Positions 1 through 12,700 of a stretch of 64,000 nt of DNA are shown here, piece after piece (position 1 is the first letter of the stretch; every line of letters begins with the position of its first letter). The position numbers and the translations under genes were made by a program. The notes beneath the pieces were generated by a model that was given only the letters and a program-made list of their open reading frames with translations, did not search any database and had not been told where the DNA came from. The DNA lies in contig JAKSXM010000272.1 of NCBI GenBank assembly GCA_022575985.1, positions 7,750,001 through 7,814,000 on the forward strand, given 5' to 3'. Source of the stretch: Anagrus nilaparvatae (Eukaryota > Arthropoda > Insecta > Hymenoptera > Mymaridae).

Positions 1-378
1 TTTTTTATAATTAACTTATCCAAAATTGACAACAAAAACGATTTTAAATCAAAACCAACGAACCTTTTCCATGGTGTCCCTTAACAACTAATCAAAAACA
101 TGCAAGTAAGATATTGTGACAGATAAAGTGCAGAGCAAAAATCCATAAAATTAAGAAAGTGTAAATTATAGAAATAAAAAATTACCATACAGTAAATTAA
201 TTTTAAATATATTTATAAAAAAGTTTAAAATTGATTAATTAATTTACTGTATCCACACCTCATGCATTAAATATTCTGAGAATCCAATAAAGTTTTTGTA
301 CATAACAAAACAATACAAACGTGCAAAAAGTATACAAATAAATAGTAAATAAAAATAAATCAAAATCAGAAGACTTAC
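1..378. other. crb intron (partial)
   Basis: AT-rich intron sequence downstream of the donor at 373-378. I see no exon, tRNA or repeat in it. Confidence 0.7.
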
Positions 379-781
379 ATGATCACATATATCTCCATGA
401 AAACCATTTGGACAAGTACAGTTAAATTTATGTTCAGTTTCATTAATCAGATAAGGCCAACAAGTACCATTGTTCATGCAGACATTACCTTGGCAACCAA
501 TCAATGCGACTGAGCAATTTTTACCACCATATAGTGGATCACAGCTACAACGATAGTCAGCTCTAGCATCAACACAAGTACCATGTTCACATGGTTTATA
601 TCTTTCACATTCATTAATATTTGTTTCGCAATGAACACCTTCAAAACCTTCGTCACATTCACATGTGTAATTACCTATATGGTCCATGCATTGACCTTCT
701 ACACAAGGGTTACTTTCGCATTCATTAATATTTACCTCACAATTTTTACCAGTTGTTCCTTCAACGCATATACATTCGTAC
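379..781 (-). CDS. crb: crb exon: end of EGF 21 and EGF repeats 22-24
   Basis: The acceptor is TTTTAATAG (phase 2) and the donor GTAAGT (phase 0). It completes EGF 21 ([14 protein letters not shown]), then EGF 22 (CESNPC, O-glucose consensus), EGF 23 (CERYKPC) and EGF 24, which has a longer loop around cysteine 4. It ends at DICDH. In Crumbs a laminin-G domain follows the first long EGF block; it would be encoded left of this window. Confidence 0.92.
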
Positions 782-3700
782 CTATTAAAAAAAATTAATA
801 ATTTTATCCTATTATATATACTTTATTTTTCTTATTAATTTACAGTTCTAACGCTTTTGAACATTTAATATTTTTATTTTAAAATGATTGCCAAAATATC
901 GAGGATACTTTTTCGGAATTAAGAACGCTAACTTATTCCCAAGTCAGTTACGGTAAAAAGGATGGTCATTTGTGTTTACTTATTCTCTTATTGGTTGCGT
1001 TTTTCGGAAAATTAAAAATCTTTAGTTTCGGATAGATAAAGTTAAATAATATTTTTAGAAGTACACTGTAAAAAGTAATTTTCTTAAATTAACAAAAAAA
1101 TTAGAACATTTTCGAAAAATTAGAAAATATTCGAAAAAAATTTTATGAATTCGCGAGAAAAATTGATAATTTACAATTTTTTCTCGAAAATTTCCAAAAA
1201 ATGGTTGTGAATATACAACCTTTTTCGTAAAATCAAAAAAAAAATCGAGAATTCTCGAATTTTTCGATAATGTACTAAATTTAGTAAATTTACGATTTTT
1301 ATCCAATATTTACAAAAATTTTTGAAAATCTACTAATTTTTCGAAAAAATTCAATTTTTTTTGTAAATCTAAGAAAATTATACTTTTTACAGTGTAATTA
1401 AAATAAATAAATGTAAGGTGCTTATATTGGCTGACATATAACCCGCACATCATTTTCGATAAAAAATGATCCAAAAATAAATGATCAATTTTTAAAAAAC
1501 GCGACCGATTAGCAATGAATCACAAATAACTAAATTTATATCTGATCGTGGTGTGATAATAACAAATAACCCATAAGGTCTAAGTTATAATTTTGGGTAC
1601 CTTGAGTTAATATCTTTGTACAAAAAAAATTTAATTCGTTGCTTAATAAATTTCTTTTCAGTGGTCAGGAAACGCAAGAGGAAACGCGTATTTTTCGTAT
1701 TAAGTATGATCAAATTGAAATTTGAAATTAATTAGGCAGTATAATTAGAATAATAAAAATAAACCTTACCCACTAGCATTTGCATAGCTAAATTCTTGTG
1801 TAAAAATTAAAGGTTTATTTTTGTTATCACTCGTGTACTGAGCAATTACAGATCTTTCCAAACAAGTTCCATTGTATTGACAAGGAGAGCTTTCGCATTC
1901 GTTAATGTCGATCTCGCAATTTTTACCAGTGTATCCTTCATAACACATGCACTTGTAGCCTTTGATTTCATCGACACATTGAGCTCCATTTACGCAAGGG
2001 TCTTCTAAGCAATCGTCAATGTTTATTTCACAATTAGGACCTTCAAACCCTGTATCTGTACAGTTACAACTGTAACTATTGATTCCATCAATACATTGAC
2101 CGAAATTCATGCAAGGTTGTGATTCACAGTCATCTATGTTTATTTCACAATTCATACCAGTAAACCCTGTGGCGCATTCACAAGTATATCTACCAACTTC
2201 ATCGTGACAAGTTGCACCATTTTTACAGGGTGAACTTAAACATTCGTCTACTTCTAATTCACAGGTTTTACCGGTAAAACCAATTGGACATTTACAATCA
2301 AAATTGTTTATTCCATCAATGCAAGTTCCATTGTTACGACATGGGCTACAAAGACATTCGTCAATATTGACATCACAATGATCACCTGAAAATCCTGGCG
2401 TACAGAAACAGTTGTAACCACCCTTCTTGTTTACACAAATGCCATTTTTGCAAAGATCGGTTCCAGAAGACTGACATTCATCTACATCTTCTTCACAATG
2501 CACACCTACAAAAATATATTTGGATTTTTCAAAATTTAACGTATATTATTAATAGTCGGTTAATTAAAAAAAAAAAAGATTTAAGTCGAGTGATTATTTT
2601 ACCTGTATAGCCTTCATAACAATCACATTTATATCTTTGATCTCCAAGATCAGTACAATTTCCATTGTTGCAAGGTTTCTTGGAGCATAAATCTTCAGTG
2701 CAGTTAGGTTCTTTAAGTCCTTCAGGACATTTACATTCATAACCAGCGATTCCATCGACACAAACTTTACCATCAGGACAAATTACGTCGCGGCAATCGT
2801 CGATATTAATGTTACAAATTTTTCCTTCAAATCCTTGTTGACATTCACATATGAAATCATATTTAGAATTTGAACTTGGTAAACAAGTACCATTGTTTTG
2901 ACATGGGTTGATGTAACATGCTTCATATTCTTTTTCACAATTTTTACCCATAAAATCGCGGGTGCAATTACAAGAATATCCATTCGCTCCATCAATACAT
3001 GATCCACCGTTTTGACAAGGTTGTGAAAAGCAATCGTCAGAGTTTATATGGCAATTTTTACCTAATTAAAAAATGAAATTTGATTTTAACAAAATATAGG
3101 TAATAAATATTTCGTAAATATTTTACATTTACGTAATATTTTAAAAAACAAATGTTAAAAAGACAATTTTAAGACGATATTTAAAAAACTTTAAAGCACA
3201 CAAATTTAAAAACACATTTTAAAAAATGAATATAGCAATGAGACGTGAAAACATTTAATTGCATTATATTGAAAATGAAATTGATTGTGATAAAAATAAA
3301 TGAAAAATTTATAATTAATAAAAATAAATAAAGTGTTTTAGTTTTCATGTTTACCATTATAACCAGGAGGACATTGACAATAATAACCGTTTAATTGATC
3401 GATGCATTTTCCACCATTCATGCATGGATCACTGCTGCACTCTTTAATTCCAATAGAACATTCTGGGCCAGTCCAACCAGGTTCACAAATACAGTAATAG
3501 CTCTTAGGCTAATTGTGCAATAAGCAAAGAATATTAAAAATAACGAATAAGCATTATAATATTAATAAATTAAATTTCAATAGCCAAATATTAAAGATGT
3601 TTGTGGGTTTTATGAAAAGGACCTGGAATCGTCCTGGAATTTTTTAACAGAATTTTTTGGATCTGGGGAGTTTCTGGACAGACTTTGGTCCGAATTTCTA

Positions 3701-6700
3701 GGACTAGCTTTTTCTTTAATCGAATGAAAATGCTGATTCAATATTCGGACTTCTCAGAAATTTTACCGAAACTCCCTATTTCAGATCAATTTTAGATGCT
3801 TTGGAAACACTAAGTATAGAAAAAATGAATGTAAAAAAATAATCCCATTTAAAAAATTTTATCCAGATTCTACACTATATTTATACAGCATTTAGCTCGC
3901 ACTTACATGCATTTAGCCTACCTGAAAAGTATAGTTTAAAATTAAAAAAAAACCCGTTTTATTTTATTTTCGGAATTCCTTTATTTCGAAATAAACATAA
4001 GAAAAAAAAATTGCGCCTCCAACCTTGGGAACCGTTCAAAATTTAACTCAAATATGGGGCTAAAAAACAATTTTTCGCGATGCGCAACTTTTCTATGGTT
4101 TCAGAGAAAAAGTAGTTACATTCAAACTTTATCCCATAAAATTTCCGACTCGAATAGGGTTTTTGGGTTCATTTAAATCAATAAAAAATATGACTCTCAA
4201 ACATCTTTAAATTTCGCTTTAAATAAAAAAATAAAACAAATGAAACAAAAAAAAATTCTGATAAGCAACAAAAAACACACTTACATAATCATGACATTCA
4301 ATGGCATGTTTACAAGGTCTATGAGCGCAAGTCACTGGTTCTTTACATTGTAAACCAGTCCAAAACTTAGGGCACTTACAAACAGCACCTCGAATAGTAT
4401 CAGTACAAATTCCCCCATTAAAACATTTTGGACACATATTATATGAAGAAAACTGACACAATGAACCTAAATGTATTTATTATTTTTATGGTTAGCAATG
4501 AAGCAACATGATTGTAAAAACAATTTCTTGTGTTAGTAATTGCATTAGATACAGCTTGCAAATGAATAAAAAATTTTGCAAAGCAAACATTTAAAATTTG
4601 ACAATAAAAAACAAAAAGTTTTTGCACAAAAATAAGTAAAAAATAAGGATAATTAGTAATATTTTTTATAAACTCACCTTTCCATTCAGGAGGACAAATG
4701 CATTCAAATCTATCTCTGTGATTTATGCAAGTTCCACCGTGTATGCATGGATTAGATAAACAAAAATTGGGTATACAATCTGGTGGTGCACCGACATATC
4801 CTTGCCTACAAACACAATGTGGTCCTTGCGAATCTCTAACACACACTGAACCTGGAGCTGGACAATTAAGATGTTCACAATTTAAGGCACCAATGGTAAC
4901 AGGAAGTGCAACATTGTTTCCCGATGATAAATTATTCCCTGAATTTGAACGAGGTAACAATTCACAATGTTCACCAGCATAGCCAGTTCCAGTACAATTA
5001 CATTTATAAGAACCAACATCGTCTAAACATTTGCCACCATTAAAACAGGGATTTGATATGCATTCGTTAAGATTTAGTTCACAATTTTGGCCTTCAAAAC
5101 CAGGTGGACATGCACATACGTAACTGCCATAGATATTATAACAGGTTCCACGATTCAAACATGGATTATCCTCACATTCATCTATGTCAATTTCACAGTT
5201 TAATCCTTTGTAGCTAAATTGAAACATGAAATAAAAAATGATCAATAAAAACAGTTAATTCTTAATTTTATAATAAGAAAATTTCTAAATGAAACATACC
5301 CAGTGTGATCACATTTACAAATATAACCATTGATAGTATCTGTACAATTGCCAGAATTTTTACAAGGCATTGATGCACATTCGTCAATGTCAATTTCACA
5401 ATTACGTCCGGTCCAGCCGGGTTTACAATTACAACGATAATTATTATCATCGTAATCAATACATTTACCATCATGACGACATGGATTAACGTCACAAATT
5501 CTACTACCTGCCGGCACTTCACACCTTAAACCAGCAAAACCAAATGGACATGTACATATAAAGTCACCATGATCATCATCATTACATGATCCACCATTTT
5601 GACATGGATTGTTACGACATGCTGAACCTAATTGAAATATAAACCATCCATTAAAACTATTGAAGTACATTAAAGATTGGTATTTATTAATTAAATTAAA
5701 AATTAATTATAAATATTTTATTTTATATTTGTTTGTTAGATATTATTGCGATTACTATTTATTGTTTTAAGTTTTTTAGTTGTGCATTTATTTGAGATTA
5801 TGAATTGAAATGCTTTTTAAGTAACCAAATAACCAGATTTTGTATTTAATGTTAATTATGTTATTATTAGTTAATATTTTGAAAAATAATTACATTAAAC
5901 CTGAAACTGCAGATTGTTTTAAGCTAAAAGTTAAATTAATTATAATTAACGTACGCGCCTAATCAAGCACCTAACTTATACACTGTATATAACTTAATTA
6001 TAACTAACTAAAAAGACAAATTATATTATTCAGCGACAAAAATGTTCGAGTAAATCAATGAAAAAAAGCGTTTATTTTTTAAAAATTTGTTGATAAGTTA
6101 ATAGCTAATCGATATTCAATTTATATATATCCACTTTAGTTTATAAAATTAAAGGCATGACAATATGTCAATCTATCAAATATTCTTATGAAATTGATTT
6201 AATATATTTAATAAATTACTTTATTTTAATTATTTTTACAATTAAGCTAGATTATTTTTATAGATTATTGAAATTGGAAAATATAGTTAGTTACAAGGTA
6301 AAAAAATACAAATAAAAAATTAAAAAAACATGAGGATTTTACTCGATATTTTATTTAATTCCAAAATTTTTTGTGATATTACAGCGTTAAATATGCTTTA
6401 ACCTAATATTTATTTAAAATCGTATTTAATTTCTAAAAATAAACTAATTGACAAAAAACTAAAAAGTCTGAAACCTTCTAAAAAAATCTGATCACCAATT
6501 TTTCCGAACCTAGGTGTGATCCTGATCTATCACAGTAATTATTTTTATTATCAAATAAATTACTTTGCTGTGTTTTGTGCAGTATAACTTCAGGCTTATA
6601 ATTTTCATACGGTAGTACAACTTACAAATTTTTCCCCGATTATTTCTAAACTGCCCTTACGAATAATTAAAACAAGTTTTTAAAAATTATCAATAAGAAA

Positions 6701-9700
6701 AAGTGATTTTGCCAAAAATTTGAAAAAGAGGCAGATCCGATTTTCTGATAGACAAATTCTTATTAAGTATGGTCACTAAAATATGCCCCAAAATCTGGTG
6801 AGTGTTTTATGAATTTATCCTCAAATCTATCTGTTTTTCATCCTGGCCCAGACTGAACGTAGTTTGAAATTTGGGGCGTTGTTTTATTCATGTCCAAGCG
6901 TAGTGCATAAATTTTTTTAATTTGTTGGAAATTATATCTTTTTTAGCTTTACAAGAGATCAAGTTTTAGATATCATTGATTTTTTTTCAACAAACACAAG
7001 TCATCTACCCGAAAATCAGGCAAGTTCCATAAGGTCCAAGTTAAATCCTAATAATATTGCTTAGATTATAACTAATTTACTTCTATAATCTAATTACTTA
7101 CTTTTAAAATCTAACTATATTTTTATTGTAAAACAAAGCATCAAAAAAATAAAATATCGTAAGAATATATACACTAAAACAATAAAACTTTCTAAATTTC
7201 TGTTGCTAGTTACAAGTCTTTTAAAATTAAATTTATAATTAATGCTTATTAAATATACCTATTAATACATTATTATTATCCATTGAAGTGTATAAAAAAC
7301 TAAGATATAAAGACTTAATAAATTTCGTAAGTCATTATAAAACTTGATTGTTTTGACACTAGAAAGAAAACTTTTGTACAAGCTTTTATTTAAAAGTCAA
7401 TTCGTAAACTGATCTATCAAGAAATGTCAAAGTTTAGTAAAATCTGACACTATTTAGAAATACAAGTAGAAATATTAATGTCAAAATAAAATAAAAGAAA
7501 AGTTTTACTAAGTTTACTACTGATAAAATATACTTTTTAGTTTTTAGTTCAACTAGTTTCAATGAATGCTATCAACTATATAATATAAATAAATATTATA
7601 CAAGAAATAATGTCACTCTATAGTACTACTTGTGGCTTTTAATCAATATAATTTACAGATTTTCTGACGTTTGCAACTGTGTAAAGACTTGTTGTATTAT
7701 TTGCTTATGCGTTTGTTGTATTTATTATTTATTTAAGAATTTTACAATTTTCTGTTATCTCCTAAAATAAAACACGGGATAAACATAAAATTACTATTTT
7801 TGTAAATGGTTTAATCGGTACTGTGCTTAAAATTCCAAGCAATTCAGTTGGAAAAAGTTTCAAATTGAAGTTTTTAGTGTCAGGTTGCTGTGCTTGAATT
7901 TTGCTAAAATTAGATCATTAGAGGCAAAACTGAGTTGGTGAAGTGCGATCAGTGACATTTATTTTTTGAAATCTGTAGGGTTGATAGCTTCTAACCAACG
8001 CTTAAATTTTGAAACACAGTAATCTTACAGTGTATTTACATTGTAATCTTCAAAATTTCGTTAATTTAAAGTTTTTCTATAGCTATTAGTTTTATAATGA
8101 ATAATTATTTTTTTCGTGAAATTTAATTTATCGATGAAAAATCGAATTTTCATTCATTAATAAATAATAATTGCCTCTATACTTTAGAAACTTTCTTTTT
8201 TATTCTATTCTATATTTATAATATCAAGTTTCATTATTTTTAATTAAATTTTTATTAATTTTTTCCAGACTATTTTAAACAGAAAAAAAAGTATTTTTTT
8301 ATTTATATTTTAATCAATTACCACCGTCCCACGTCAAGTAATATGAAATATGAAATTTGCTTCACGTTTAAATCGTTTTATCTTATAATTTTATAAAAGG
8401 AAAATATATTTTCATTGATTAAAAGAGTAGTAAATTAAGCACCAAGGGCATAAAAGTTTTTGCTCTAACTTGACACGAGTGCCTGGTGAGTGCTAAGTGA
8501 TAACAAAAAAATGGGTTTAATTTTTCGGTTATGATATTTTTGTTTGCCTGGTTGCACAGTGATCGCATCTGCATTCGAATATAGAAAACGAGATAGAAAA
8601 TTACGGGCCTTGTTTTACGCCTGGAGCGTCAAGTATATTTTTTCATTTCACACTGTAACAATGATCTATTTTCTACCCTCAAACGATTATAAAAAACAAT
8701 ATAAATTTACAGGACAGTAATGCAGTTAACTATATTGTAAAAAGTAACTTTCTTAGATTTACAAAAAAAATAAAATTTGTTCGAAAAATTAGTAAATTTT
8801 CAAAAAAATTTGTAAATATTCGAAAAAAATCGTAAATTTACTAAATTTAGTGCATTATCGAAAAATTCGAGAATTCTCGATTTTTTTTGTGATTTTACGA
8901 AAAAATTGTAAATTGAAGTAAGTTGTTGTAAGTTGTAAATTCACAACTATTTTTCGAAATTTACACTATTTTTTGTAAATTTTCGAAAAAAAATGGTAAA
9001 TTACTCGGTAAATTATCAATTTTTCTTGCGAATTCACAAAAAAAAATCGAGAATACTCGAATTTTTTGTTAATATACTAAATTTAGCTCGATTTAGTAAA
9101 TATACGATTTTTTTCATATATATTTACAAATTTTTTCGAAAATTTACTAATTTTTCAAAAATGTTCTAATTTTTTTGTTAATATAAGAAAGTTACTTTTT
9201 ACAGTGCATGTTTTTCCTAATTTTAAATATAAATATGAATATAAAAATTAAATTTTTTTGTTATTTTGACTTACTGTAATTTAGATAGATAAGAAATGCT
9301 TGCTTTTAAAATAAGCTAAGGCATAAAAAATTTGTTGGCCAAATCCAAAAAATGCTATTTTAAAAATAAGCACTTATTATTTACCTAAATTCTCGAATAC
9401 TTAGAGCTAAATCCCACTAAATCCACAAAATTAAAATATACCATGTTAATATCAAGCAAAAAAATATATCCTCCACCATTTTGTTATGTAAAAAAGTTAT
9501 GAATAAAACTAATTAAATGTAATGTATAACAGGTTATGTCGAATCTAACCATGATCATTTTGGCAGTTATTGCCAGAATATCTTGCGAAACAATGACACT
9601 CGTAACGATCTTGTTTTGAAATGCAAATTCCATGATTCATACAAGGTGAATGTTGACAATAATCTATTGGACCATTTGATGATGAAAATTGTATTGGATT

Positions 9701-12700
9701 CATTGCAATATTTGATCCACCTGTAAAGTATTGTGTAAAGAAAACAAACTAGCTATAAATACGTGCAGTAATAAATGTAATATTAAATTATTCTATTTTT
9801 AGTGCATTTTTATTTTATAGACTACATTTTCAATGGCAAATTTTTTTATTAATCATAAACTGCTTGAACTCAATGCTTGGGTATTTGATAATCTGCTAGC
9901 TAAATTTTCAAACAGTTAATATGCATCAAATCAATTATTTTTTTATTGAATCTAATTTTAGGAATCTAAAGTCAAATAAAAAATTTCACCTTATTGTAAT
10001 TTAATTGTAAAAAAAATAATCAATAAAAAATAGTATTCCATATTTATTTCTAAAAATCCTTCAAAGAAAATACATGGGTGAATTCAGGTAATTTGAAAAG
10101 ATTTTATGCTAATAATTCTATTAATTTAATTTTTTTTTGTATTTAAGAGTCCCAGATTTGTTAGATTCATTTTAGGATTATTTTTTAAAATTTTATACTC
10201 GACTTTAAAATATAATTTCTGGTACCTGCTTTTCTATCAACATAAGAAAACACTAAAAAAAATTTTGACTCAATTTTTGCATTCCTCGGAAAATTTGAAC
10301 ACAGTTATCTTTTTTAGGTAAATTTTAGATTAATAAACTGTTTTACAAAAAAATAAAAAATAATAAAATTTTATAAATATTTTTTAAAACATTTCACATT
10401 CTTTAATTTTTATTTTTGTAGAGCATTTTGGAAATTTTGTATAATTGACCCGAAAACCGGCACTTTTGTAAAATTTAGGAATCAGAATAAAAATTAGCCT
10501 AAATTTTCCGGATGTCCGAAAATGGGGTCACAGCAATTCGGTAAGAATTCGGTAAAAATTTAAAGAAAACTTGGACATCAAGAAAATTATCTGGATCAAC
10601 CCATGTATGTTTAATTTTTTACATAATTATAATGAGTGTCTTGAAATAAATATAAATTTTACTGTTCACATTAACATTAATTACATACTCATTACAATAA
10701 ACGTACATTTTTAAAAGAACACTTTCATAAATAAATACAAAAAAAAAGCAATGAAATAAATAGCAACCATCAAATTAATTTATTTTATTAAATGTTGTAA
10801 GGTGAAAATTTTTATTTGTATACAAAACAAAACAATACAGTTTTTTAAGAATAAACAAGGGTAAAAAAAACTACAAAAATAGCACAGTGCTTATAAAAAC
10901 ACACAAACACACACACAAATAAAAATATACACGCGTGCGAAAAATATTTAAATTAAATAAAAATACACTCTTAGAAAAATAGTATTAAATTTAACATAAA
11001 TTTTATTCGAGATTTTTTTCGTAAATGTGTAGTTTAAAGTCATCATTAAAATTCTTGTAGGAACATTAGAAATAGAAGAAAAAAGTCTTTTTATATTTGA
11101 TGTAGAAATTTTTTTTTTTTTTTTAAACTTGTTAATTAACATAAAAGTAATTTTCCTTAATGTATATTATATTGTAATAAAATTATAATTTTAATGAAAG
11201 TCATTTATGATAATTTTATGTTATATTAAAAAAAAATTATTTTGTGTTTGTGAAAAATTGTGGATACGTGCGTTGAATAAAAATGAAATTTTTTAATTTT
11301 CTTTTACGATTTTTTTTCTTCTAAATTTTAATTTGGTATGCAAAAATTTTAACATTTTAAATTTAAGCACAAAAAAATTGAAAGTAATACACTCAAATCG
11401 ACTCGAATACACTGTTGTATGCTCGGTTTTATGTAAGAAAAAATGAAATTAAAAATACAGATAAATCATTGAATTTTTTTAACGGAAATCATGCAGGTGT
11501 ATAATGTAGGGGTATGCAGTTACCACAATTTTCTGGTACCCGACCCAAAAGTTCAGTTTTAAATCGGAAATTTCCCTGACTACGATTTTATGAATATTTT
11601 TATTTTCGAAAATTTTTCGTTTACGCTTAAAAAAGAAAAGAAAAAATCTTTTAAAATATATTGATAGAATTATACAGCCAGGGGAATTCTCGATCTATAA
11701 CTGTGAATTCGGATCTCCGAAGCTTTTCGGTTTCACCCCTGCTTTCCCCCGATAACCAAACTGAACCACCTCGACTCTTCAGGTCGGGTAACCGCACACC
11801 CCTAGTTTAATGGGTCTATAACTGTTTGCCTAGGATCCAAAAAATATGGGTGTCTTATGATATTCAGAAAATTTTTGGAAAATTTATAATAATTTATGAA
11901 TCAACAATGCACCAGTGTAAGGAATTTTATCCAAAAATATATTTTTTTGTAAAGGCTATACCAGGATGGATCGGTGAATCGGTCCATGAAAGATATTTAG
12001 GAACTAGTTTAATTAGGTCAAAACAGGCCTAAAAAAAGTTAGATCCTGAGGTTTACGGACTTTCAGAAGCCTTCGGCTATGATTGGCAACCAATTAATGG
12101 CAAAAAAGTACATTTTTATTTATATTGTATAACGCTTTGCGAGACGCTTTGAATGAGAGGTCACAAGCCCATTTTGACAAATTCGTTTCGCCTCAGGATT
12201 TATTATCGGGAAGGTGACTTTCGAATCGTTTAAAATGTACTTTTTTGTCATTAATAGGCTGCCAATTAGAGCTGATGGCACCTGAAGGCCTATAAACCTC
12301 AGGATTCAAGTTCCTTTATAAGTGTACTTTGACCTAATTAAAGTAGTCCCTAAGTACCTTTCCTTTGCCGATTTACTATAAGGAACCGAGCATATTCTTT
12401 AAAATGCATCTAAAAATTCTTTTTAACAAAAAAATGATAAGGTTTTACAATGCAGAAAATTTTAATAGAAATTGATATTTTATTCATTATTGTTAATACT
12501 ATTGAAAAATAAATTTTTAAAAATCTGTTAATGGTAAAGCGAGTGGTAAAGTGAATTTCAGGTATATTTCAGAATCCACAAAAGATCAAAATAAAGAAAA
12601 TTATAAAAAGCAAAATTGGTCAAAAATCAAGCGGATTCGGAAAATTTTTACTATTACAAAAACTTTTTGGAAAAGTCAATTAATTACCAGATAATTCTTT

